Shown: one piece after another, positions 5,589-12,006 of the stretch | Numbering within the stretch: the first letter of the stretch is position 1 | Layout: each line of letters opens with the position of its first letter | NCBI GenBank assembly: GCA_017882655.1 | Contig: JADGPB010000032.1 | Span: 1 to 12,006, forward strand | Origin: Propionibacteriales bacterium | GTDB taxonomy: Bacteria > Actinomycetota > Actinomycetes > Propionibacteriales > Propionibacteriaceae | DNA length: 12,006 nucleotides | Direction: 5' to 3' | Made by a program: the position numbers and the translations under genes | Notes under the pieces: generated by a model | Databases searched by the model: none | The model's input: the letters and a program-made list of their open reading frames with translations, nothing else | What the model was told of the DNA's origin: nothing

Positions 5589-6616
5589 CGGGCTCGGGGC
5601 AGGATCCGCTGCCGACCGCCACGTACACGCACCTTCTTGCGATGACTACGGACATCGGTCTGTTCGAGCACGCGTACCTTCGGCACCCTCGCGTCGAGCA
5701 CGGGTACTGCACCGATGACGTCGCCCGTGCTCTCGCCGTCGTCGTGTGCGAGCCCGAGCCGACGCCGGAGCTCGAGGAAGCGGCTGACGTGTACCTCCGG
5801 TTCCTGGAAAGCGCTGTGACGCCGAACGGCACGGTGCACAACCGGATGGCCGTCTCGGGAATGTGGCTCGATGCCCCCGGCACGGACGACATGTGGGGCC
5901 GCGCGGTCGAGGGCTTGGGGGCCGCAGCACGGAGGGCTTCCAGCGCCCTCCAAAACCGGGCCTTCACCGCCTTCCTCGTCGCGGCGCAGGGTCGGTCGGT
6001 CGACGTACGAGCCAGCGCCTTCGCGGCCGTCGGTGCTGCCGATGTGCTCTCGGTCCGCCCTGAATCCGAGGCCGCACGCGACCTTCTGGCGGACTGCCTG
6101 GATCGGCTGCCCCGCGGTGTGGGGGAGCACTGGCAATGGCCCGAGAAGAGGCTCCGCTACGCGAACGCAACGCTGTGTCAGGCGCTCATCGTCGGCGGTG
6201 AGGCGTTGGACGACGTGGACACCCTGAACCAGGGGCTCACCCACCTCGCCGTCCTCCTCGGGCTCGAGACCGGCCCGTACGGACACCTGTCCCTCGCCGG
6301 TACGAACGGCCGTGGCCCCGACGACCAAGGGTCGTTGTGGGACCAGCAGCCCATCGAAGCGGCGGCCATCGCGGCCGCGTGCCTCGAGGCCGTGAGGATC
6401 ACTGGTGACCCGCGATGGGCTAAGGGCGTGAGTCAGGCCTGGGCCTGGTTCACGGGGGACAACGACTCGGCCACGGCGATGTACGACCCGGCGGACGGCG
6501 CGGGCTACGACGGTCTCGAACTCGACGGCCGCAATGAGAACTGCGGTGCGGAGTCCACCCTCGCGGCCCTGAGCACCCTCCATGACATCCGAGCCCTCAG
6601 CGCGATGACGACATGA
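5585..6616 (+). CDS. Alpha-helical, six-hairpin-glycosidase-like protein of unassigned activity
   Basis: This is a 343-residue protein starting at GTG 5585, overlapping the upstream stop as GTGA, so translation is probably coupled. No good ribosome binding site is visible. It is mostly helical, with conserved-looking blocks at regular spacing. They are HLLAMTTDIGLFEHA (16-30), EHGYCTDDVARAL (38-50), DDMWGRAVEGLGAAAR (101-116), WPEKRLRYANATLCQAL (185-201), DQQPIEAAAIAAAC (253-266) and GYDGLELDGRNENCGAEST (308-326). Such helix pairs with Asp/Glu-rich loops resemble an (alpha/alpha)6 toroid. From memory, similar blocks occur next to or fused with GT4 transferases and close to GH130 genes in diverse bacteria, where they are often loosely labelled glycosyltransferase. 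Candidate functions are a glycoside hydrolase, phosphorylase or epimerase, or a GT partner; none is established. Confidence 0.75.
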   Translation: MTGSGQDPLPTATYTHLLAMTTDIGLFEHAYLRHPRVEHGYCTDDVARALAVVVCEPEPTPELEEAADVYLRFLESAVTPNGTVHNRMAVSGMWLDAPGTDDMWGRAVEGLGAAARRASSALQNRAFTAFLVAAQGRSVDVRASAFAAVGAADVLSVRPESEAARDLLADCLDRLPRGVGEHWQWPEKRLRYANATLCQALIVGGEALDDVDTLNQGLTHLAVLLGLETGPYGHLSLAGTNGRGPDDQGSLWDQQPIEAAAIAAACLEAVRITGDPRWAKGVSQAWAWFTGDNDSATAMYDPADGAGYDGLELDGRNENCGAESTLAALSTLHDIRALSAMTT

Positions 6617-8094
6617 CCGCCATGGCCCGGGACGAGGGCGTTGAGCTCCTCGCTGCCCACGAGCGTGTCGTGGCGCGACTCTTTCGCCCTGGCGACGTCA
6701 TGCCGGGGGGGACTTCCCGCACGGAGTCGGTGATGAACCGGGTGCTCGCCTTGCCCCTGGAAACGATCCCCGCGCTCGCTCAGGGCATCATCGAGGACTT
6801 CGGTGACCGTCACACCGGGCTCATCGAGCTCCTCGTCGACAACGCGGCGATGGTCCGGGGAGCCGACGCGCCGCCGATCAGCCAGGAGCTGTCGATCGTG
6901 CTCGGTGCTGCCTTCACCGCGGAGTTTGCAGTCGAGGGCGCGGCCCTCTGCAACCCCAGTGCGGTCCGACACCCTGATCAGGAAGGCCTCGAGGCGGGGG
7001 AGCTGCGGGTGCTGCTGTCGATGCGGTCCATCGGGGAGTCGCACCTGTCGTCGATCCAGTTCTGCGAGGCGATCATCGGACCGGGCCTGACATGGAGGTT
7101 CCTCCCTCGAGAGACACCACTGCGTCTGCCCACCGTCGGCCGTGGCGTGTGGACCAAGGAACACTTCCTGCTGGCGCTGGAGCGCCACGGGCACGTCTCA
7201 GAGCTGGTCCGCTCCGTAGGGCAAGCCCTCCCCGAGACCTTCAAGGCCGATGAAGTGGAGAAGGCGCTGCAGGGACTGCCTTCCCAGCTGCTTTATCGGG
7301 CCGAAGCGCGGAAGCAGCTAGACGCGATCCGCACCATGGCGAGCTCTGCGTACCGGGCGAGCTTCCCCGACGACAGCGGTCTGACCTCCCGGGTGCTACT
7401 GCCCGTCGCCGACGACGAGCGGATGGGGATGGAGGACGCCCGCTTCGTGGGGTTCGGAGATGAGGTCACCGAGGGCTACCGAGCCACGTACACCGCCTAC
7501 GACGGGCACTCTGTCGCCTCACGGCTGATCACCACTGGCGACTTCCGCACTTTCGACGTGCACCGCCTGACCGGGGACCCTGTCGGAGCCAAGGGGATGG
7601 CCTTGTTCCCGAGACGAGTGGGGGGAATGATGCTCGCCCTGAGTCGGGGCGATGGCGAACGCATCTCTCTGACCCGTTCGTGTGACGGTCTCGACTGGGG
7701 CCCGGAGGAGCTGGTGTACACACCGGAGGCGCTCTGGGAGGTCGTACAGAGCGGGAACTGCGGCCCTCCGATTGAAACGACAGAGGGCTGGCTGGTCCTC
7801 ACTCACGGTGTCGGCCCCATGCGGGTCTACTCCATCGGGGCGATCCTCCTGGATCGTAACGATCCCACGCAGGTCCGGGCAGTGCTTCCCGAACCGCTCG
7901 TGGTGCCTCAGGGCGCCGACCGCACAGGCTACGTCCCCAACGTCGTCTACAGCTGCGGCGCGATAGTCCACGACGAGACGCTGTGGATCCCGCACGGTGT
8001 GGGTGACGATCGCATCCGTGTCGCCTCGGTCACGTTGTCGACGCTCTTCGACGCCTTCCACTGGACGGATCCATCGGACCAATTCGTCCTCTGA
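6613..8094 (+). CDS. GH130-family mannoside phosphorylase/hydrolase-like enzyme
   Basis: This is a 493-residue protein whose ATG overlaps the upstream stop as ATGA. The GH130 beta-propeller signature MGMEDARFVGF is at residues 271-281; Asp275 fits the proposed general acid of this family. Other blocks are NPSAVRHPDQ (114-123), SSIQFCEAIIGPG (146-158), KGMALFPRRVGGMMLALSR (328-345), GNCGPPIET (381-389) and WLVLTHGVGPMR (393-404). Lys328 and His399 sit where phosphorylase members have phosphate-binding basic residues, which favours a phosphorylase giving alpha-mannose 1-phosphate; the alignment is from memory. It is longer than the usual 320-400 residues: about 110 residues precede the first propeller-like block, and a helical insertion (about 183-250) splits the propeller. 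Known members act on beta-1,4- or beta-1,2-mannosides. No signal peptide is present. Confidence 0.85.
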   Translation: MTAMARDEGVELLAAHERVVARLFRPGDVMPGGTSRTESVMNRVLALPLETIPALAQGIIEDFGDRHTGLIELLVDNAAMVRGADAPPISQELSIVLGAAFTAEFAVEGAALCNPSAVRHPDQEGLEAGELRVLLSMRSIGESHLSSIQFCEAIIGPGLTWRFLPRETPLRLPTVGRGVWTKEHFLLALERHGHVSELVRSVGQALPETFKADEVEKALQGLPSQLLYRAEARKQLDAIRTMASSAYRASFPDDSGLTSRVLLPVADDERMGMEDARFVGFGDEVTEGYRATYTAYDGHSVASRLITTGDFRTFDVHRLTGDPVGAKGMALFPRRVGGMMLALSRGDGERISLTRSCDGLDWGPEELVYTPEALWEVVQSGNCGPPIETTEGWLVLTHGVGPMRVYSIGAILLDRNDPTQVRAVLPEPLVVPQGADRTGYVPNVVYSCGAIVHDETLWIPHGVGDDRIRVASVTLSTLFDAFHWTDPSDQFVL

Positions 8095-8206
8095 TCGCCT
8101 CCTCGATCCGCCACGCGCCCGGTGATCTGAGCCACGCCCCGCGGGGCAAGTACAGTCGGGCGCAGCTACCGGGCACCTCGGTGGTAGGGGACGAACAGGA
8201 GTTCCG
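8095..8206 (+). promoter_or_regulatory. 112-bp gap with palindrome and -10-like element upstream of the GH38 gene
   Basis: The only sizeable gap in the sugar locus holds a perfect 12-bp palindrome GCCCCGCGGGGC (8136-8147), followed 3 bases later by TACAGT (8151-8156), a plausible actinomycete -10 element. A weaker inverted repeat, CTACC (8166-8170) with GGTAG (8183-8187), precedes the ribosome binding site. This suggests an internal promoter with an operator between its -35 and -10 positions. No clear -35 is seen. Confidence 0.4.
8194..8200 (+). promoter_or_regulatory. Ribosome binding site of the GH38 gene
   Basis: ACAGGAG lies 6 bases before the GTG at 8207 and supports that non-ATG start. 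Confidence 0.75.
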
Positions 8207-11131
8207 GTGCTCGAGGTTCTGAAGACCCTGGTCAGCGTGGCGCAGAAGCGACCTCGCGACTACCGGCGGCTGATGCGGATCCGCGGGTCGATCTTCACGA
8301 CCGTCGCCGAGCTCGACGCGCAGATCCTGACGTCGCCCGAGCCCATCCCGTACCAGCAGCTCGATCGCTCCGGGTTCCGGCCGATCGCGGCCGGTACCGC
8401 CTGGGGACGCAAGTTCGACTGCGCGTGGCTGCACATCACCGGCCAGGTGCCCGACGGCGTGGCCGATCCGCGCGTGATGCTCGGCATCCGCGGCGAGGGT
8501 CTGGTCTACTCCACCAGCGGCGAGGTCCTCGACTCCGTGAGCACGGTCTGGATCCAGGGTGACCTGCCGCATTCCGGCGGGTCGTACCGCCCCATCACGG
8601 GCCTTGACCTCTCGGATGGGCACATCGACTTCTACGCCGACGTCGCCTTCAACGGCGTCCTGCTGTACGAGATCGGCAAGGCCGTCTATCACGGGGCGCG
8701 CGTCGTGACCCGCGACGAGGACGCGTACGGCCTGTACTACGACTACCTCACGCTCCTGGTCCTTGCCGCGTCGACCGACGAGCCAGCCCTGGCGCGCCGT
8801 CTCGAGGTCGCGCTGGCGAAAGCGTTCTCCCGCTTCGTCTCCGGTGACACTCTCGCCGCGCGGAGCGTCCTCGCCGAGCCGCTGGCGCAGCCCTCGACCA
8901 GCGACCTCACGTACTCGGCGATCGGGCACGGTCACCTCGACATGGCGTGGTTGTGGCCGCTCCGGGAGACGCGCCGCAAGTCAGCCAGGACGTACGTCCG
9001 CGCGCTCAACACCATCGACCGGAACCCTGGCTACCTCTACGGCACGAGCCAACCGCAGCAGCTGTGGTGGATGAAGCATCACCAGCCGGCGCTGTTCGAG
9101 CGCATCAAGGAGGCGGTGGCCGCCGGACGGATCGAGCTCCAGGGCGCCTTCTGGGTCGAGCCGGACACCAACCTGCCCAGCGGCGAGTCGCTCGTGCGTC
9201 AGTCGCTGGTGGGGCGACGCTTCCTCACCGACGAGTTCGGGATCGCGACCGCGGACATGCGCCTCTGCTGGCTGCCGGACACGTTCGGCTACAACGGCAA
9301 CCTGCCGCAGATCCTCAGCAAGTCGGGGATGGACTGGTTCCAGACGATCAAGCTGAGCTGGAACAAGATCAACGCCTTCCCGTACCGCACCTTCACCTGG
9401 CAGGGGATCGACGGCTCCAGCGTGCTCGTCCACATGCCGCCGGAGGGTGACTACAACAGCCGAGCCGCGGCGGACGGGCTCCTGGGCGGCGTCCGTCGCT
9501 ACCCCGAGCGCGATCTGGGCAGCGCACTGCTGGTGTACGGCGCGGGCGACGGGGGAGGCGGACCCGGTGAGATCCACCTCGAGCTGCTCGCCCGCGAGCA
9601 CGACCTGTACGGGCTGCCGCGGGTCGAGTTCTCGACGGCCGATCAGTTCTTCCGCGCCCTCGAGCAACGCGAGATCCAGCACACGCACGTGGGCGAGCTG
9701 TACCTCGAGACGCACCAGGGCACCTACACCACCCAGGCCGACATGAAGCGTGGCAACCGGGTGATGGAGCGTCTGCTCCACAACGCCGAGGCGCTCGCCG
9801 TGATCGTGGGGGACGACAGCCGGGAACCCCTCGCCCAGCACTGGCGCGACGTGCTGCTCCACCAGTTCCACGACATCATTCCCGGGTCCTCCATCGCCCG
9901 AGTCCACAGTGAGGCACGCGAGACCTACGCGAGGATCGAGACGAAGCTCCACGACTACATCGGGGCGCTTGGATCTCGGTTGCAGTCCGACGGGAAGGGA
10001 CCGTCGGCGCTCAACCTGACCTCGTTCACCCGTACCGAGCATGTCCATCACGACGCTCACTGGTACCGGGCCGAGGTCGGTCCGTACGCCGCGAACCCGC
10101 TGTCCCCGGTCGAGGTCTCGGACGAGCTGGACATCACCAGCGACTCCATCGGCAACGGCCTCCTCACGCTCCGGTTCTCCGACTCCGGTGAGATCGTGTC
10201 CTGCCGCGACGCCCAAGGTGCCGAGCACGCCGGCGGTGGCCTGAACCGGCTGGTGCTGCACGACGACGCGTACCAGTTCCCGTTCGACGCGTGGGACATC
10301 TCGCCCGACTACGTGCGGAAGGTCCCGAAGGTCCTGCCGCTGTCCAAGGCGGAGACGTACCGGGACGGTCCGACCGTGGTGCGCCGCCACGTGTACACGC
10401 TCCCGAAGGGCACCCTCGAGCAGCGCGTCATCCTCGAGCAGGGGAGCGCGCTCGTACGCTTCGACACGCGTGTCTCCTGGCACGAGACCCACCGGATGCT
10501 GCGCGCCGAGTTCCGGCCCGCACGGTACGGGGACACGGCGACGTGCGAGATCCAGTTCGGCCACATCTCCCGGCCGACCACCGAGCGTGACGCGGTAGAG
10601 AAGGCGCAGTTCGAGGTGTGTGCCCACAAGTGGCTAGCGACCGAGGACATGTACGGGGGGTTCGCGCTGCTCAACGACTCCAAGTACGGTCACCGCGCCA
10701 AGAACGGCCTCATCAGCCTGAACCTGCTGCGCTCACCGACGTTCCCCGACAAGACCGCCGACCGCGGCGACCACCGCTTCACGTACGCGTTCCTGCCCTT
10801 CGAGCCCGGCGACCTCGCGACGGTGATCCGGGAGGGCTACCGGCTGAACAACCCGCTGACGGTCGTGGAGGGCGTCGGCTTCGACAGCGTCGTGTCGAGC
10901 AGCGATCCCGGCGTGATCGTCGACACGGTGAAGGTCGCCGAGGACGGGAACGGCGTGATCCTGAGGCTGTACGAGAGCCTGGGGCGGAGCACGACGACGT
11001 CGGTGGCCACGTCTCTCGACCACAGCGGCGTCCATGAGACCGACCTGCTCGAGCGACGTACCGGCGAACTGGATCTCGATCGCGTGCCGTTCGGACCGTT
11101 CGAGATCAAGACCATCATGCTGGAGCGGTGA
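8207..11131 (+). CDS. GH38 alpha-mannosidase
   Basis: This 974-residue protein starts at GTG and is full length for bacterial GH38. Residues about 1-235 form an N-terminal beta-rich domain. The catalytic domain begins at AIGHGHLDMAW (238-248), where His241, His243 and Asp245 make the H-x-H-x-D signature; His243 or His241 and Asp245 contribute to the zinc site. CWLPDTFGYNGNLPQIL (354-370) carries Asp358, the expected nucleophile. The middle helical domain ends with LLHQFHDIIPGSSIARVH (550-567), with a conserved His that completes the metal site. Residues about 575-974 are the beta-sandwich C-terminal region. It should hydrolyse alpha-mannosides with retention. No signal peptide, so cytoplasmic. 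It has its own ribosome binding site and possibly its own promoter, and its stop overlaps the next start by one base. The linkage it cleaves cannot be read from the sequence. Confidence 0.95.
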   Translation: MLEVLKTLVSVAQKRPRDYRRLMRIRGSIFTTVAELDAQILTSPEPIPYQQLDRSGFRPIAAGTAWGRKFDCAWLHITGQVPDGVADPRVMLGIRGEGLVYSTSGEVLDSVSTVWIQGDLPHSGGSYRPITGLDLSDGHIDFYADVAFNGVLLYEIGKAVYHGARVVTRDEDAYGLYYDYLTLLVLAASTDEPALARRLEVALAKAFSRFVSGDTLAARSVLAEPLAQPSTSDLTYSAIGHGHLDMAWLWPLRETRRKSARTYVRALNTIDRNPGYLYGTSQPQQLWWMKHHQPALFERIKEAVAAGRIELQGAFWVEPDTNLPSGESLVRQSLVGRRFLTDEFGIATADMRLCWLPDTFGYNGNLPQILSKSGMDWFQTIKLSWNKINAFPYRTFTWQGIDGSSVLVHMPPEGDYNSRAAADGLLGGVRRYPERDLGSALLVYGAGDGGGGPGEIHLELLAREHDLYGLPRVEFSTADQFFRALEQREIQHTHVGELYLETHQGTYTTQADMKRGNRVMERLLHNAEALAVIVGDDSREPLAQHWRDVLLHQFHDIIPGSSIARVHSEARETYARIETKLHDYIGALGSRLQSDGKGPSALNLTSFTRTEHVHHDAHWYRAEVGPYAANPLSPVEVSDELDITSDSIGNGLLTLRFSDSGEIVSCRDAQGAEHAGGGLNRLVLHDDAYQFPFDAWDISPDYVRKVPKVLPLSKAETYRDGPTVVRRHVYTLPKGTLEQRVILEQGSALVRFDTRVSWHETHRMLRAEFRPARYGDTATCEIQFGHISRPTTERDAVEKAQFEVCAHKWLATEDMYGGFALLNDSKYGHRAKNGLISLNLLRSPTFPDKTADRGDHRFTYAFLPFEPGDLATVIREGYRLNNPLTVVEGVGFDSVVSSSDPGVIVDTVKVAEDGNGVILRLYESLGRSTTTSVATSLDHSGVHETDLLERRTGELDLDRVPFGPFEIKTIMLER

Positions 11132-12006
11132 TGGACCTCGTCAACTCGCCGGTGAGCGAGCGCCGCCAGCACGTCTCGGTCGTCATCGCCGGCTTCGGGC
11201 AGAACTTCATCCTCACCACGGTGACGACGTTCATCCTCGTCTACCTGCTGCAGTACGCCCACATCAGCGTCGCCGGCATGGCGGTCGTCACGGGCATCCT
11301 CGCTACCACGAAGATCTTCGACGCAGTGAGCGACCCGGTGATGGGCAGCATCATCGACAAGACCCGTACGCGGTGGGGCAAGATGCGCCCGTTCATCCTG
11401 TTCTCGGCCATGCCCGTGGCGTTGCTGACGACGCTTCTGTTCTCCGTGCCCAATTTGTCCGAGCCGGGCAAGCTGGTCTTCTTCGGCGTCGTGTTCTTCC
11501 TGTGGGGGATCTCGTACACGGCCTGCGACGTCCCGTACTGGGGACTCATCGGCTCCGCCTTCCCGGACACAGGAGAGCGGACCGGAGTCATCTCGCAGGT
11601 ACGTGCCTACGGCGGCATCTCCCTGGGACTTGCCACGCTGGGCATGCCGTGGCTGGCGCAGCTGCTCAGCGGCGGGACGACCACGGGGATGGGGTGGTCG
11701 CTCGCTGTCGGCGTCTGTGCGTTCGTCGGGATGGGGCTGTACCTGCTGGCGTTCGTGAACACCCGGGAGCGGGCTCGTCCCGACACGGGGGAGGCCCTGA
11801 CGCTCAAGGTGCTGTTCACCACGCTCGGGCGCAACACGCCGCTGCTGCTCGTACTGCTCGGGTCGGTGCTCGGGTTCGGGCGCTACCTCGTACAGGCCGG
11901 CGGCGCCGTGTTCGTCATCATCGCGTACGGCGACGAGAAGACATTCACCCTTGTCGGCGCCGCAATCATCCTCGGCCTCGTACTGGCATCCTTCGGCACG
12001 CCGCTG
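11131..12006 (+). CDS. GPH-family (MelB-like) sugar:cation symporter (3' partial)
   Basis: ATG 11131 overlaps the GH38 stop (TGATG), with GGAG 5 bases upstream. The frame stays open to the window end, giving 292 residues of a family usually 450-500 long. Multiple hydrophobic helices begin at about residue 17. FDAVSDPVMGSIIDKTRTRW (63-82) with GKMRPF matches the glycoside-pentoside-hexuronide family signature. Asp64 and Asp68 correspond to the cation-site aspartates of MelB (Asp55 and Asp59). DVPYWGL (133-139) matches a second conserved segment. It should import a sugar or glycoside with H+ or Na+. Tight coupling to the alpha-mannosidase implies that its cargo is a mannoside cleaved inside the cell, as an inference; specificity cannot be read from the sequence. 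Confidence 0.93.
   Translation, partial: MDLVNSPVSERRQHVSVVIAGFGQNFILTTVTTFILVYLLQYAHISVAGMAVVTGILATTKIFDAVSDPVMGSIIDKTRTRWGKMRPFILFSAMPVALLTTLLFSVPNLSEPGKLVFFGVVFFLWGISYTACDVPYWGLIGSAFPDTGERTGVISQVRAYGGISLGLATLGMPWLAQLLSGGTTTGMGWSLAVGVCAFVGMGLYLLAFVNTRERARPDTGEALTLKVLFTTLGRNTPLLLVLLGSVLGFGRYLVQAGGAVFVIIAYGDEKTFTLVGAAIILGLVLASFGTPL

Noticed and set aside
5540..6583. 347-codon open frame on the - strand opposite the helical-protein gene
   Set aside because: It is antisense to a gene with clear motif blocks and coupled overlaps; no domain or ribosome binding site is visible.
4455..8094. The GT/helical/GH130 genes as a trehalose or glycogen pathway
   Set aside because: No trehalose synthase, GlgA, GlgB or GlgE signature is present; the MEDAR motif and the GH38 neighbour point to mannosides instead.
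8981..10627. 548-codon open frame on the - strand opposite the alpha-mannosidase gene
   Set aside because: It lies wholly inside the GH38 gene, is rich in Arg, Val, Gly and Asp as mirror frames of GC-rich genes are, and shows no family motif.

Overview
The window is high-GC DNA (roughly two thirds G+C) with codons ending mostly in G or C, GTG as well as ATG starts, and a GAF-ANTAR protein. Together these point to an actinomycete (Actinomycetota). Genus cannot be fixed; a Propionibacteriales or Micrococcales relative is a guess. All genes I support lie on the + strand. I see no tRNA, rRNA, CRISPR array, transposase or phage gene.

Region 1 (1-1538) is the end of a thiol-redox/metal operon. It holds a CcdA/DsbD-like membrane protein (5' end outside the window), a membrane-anchored thioredoxin-fold protein with a CGAC active site, and a 58-residue YHS-domain protein with three cysteines. 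Such proteins commonly accompany copper or mercury handling genes, but no transporter or sensor is visible here. A spacer with two overlapping hairpins follows (about 1539-1865).

Region 2 (1866-4115) holds three apparently separate single-gene units. They are a CspA-type cold-shock protein with a textbook terminator (2084-2113), a DUF2804 protein of unknown role, and a GAF-ANTAR RNA-binding regulator preceded by an imperfect hairpin.

Region 3 (4455-12006, continuing past the end) is a carbohydrate locus and the most interesting part. A GT4-like glycosyltransferase, an unassigned alpha-helical protein resembling six-hairpin glycosidases, and a GH130 mannoside phosphorylase/hydrolase-like enzyme overlap by 4 bp at each junction (GTGA, ATGA). 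After a 112-bp gap with a perfect 12-bp palindrome come a cytosolic GH38 alpha-mannosidase and, overlapping its stop by one base, a GPH-family (MelB-like) sugar:cation symporter cut by the window end. None of the enzymes has an obvious signal peptide. My inference is that the locus makes and recycles, or imports and recycles, a mannose-containing glycan or glycoside in the cytoplasm. The pairing of a biosynthetic GT with two mannose-active degradative families, plus a helical partner of unknown activity, is the best candidate here for an undescribed system.
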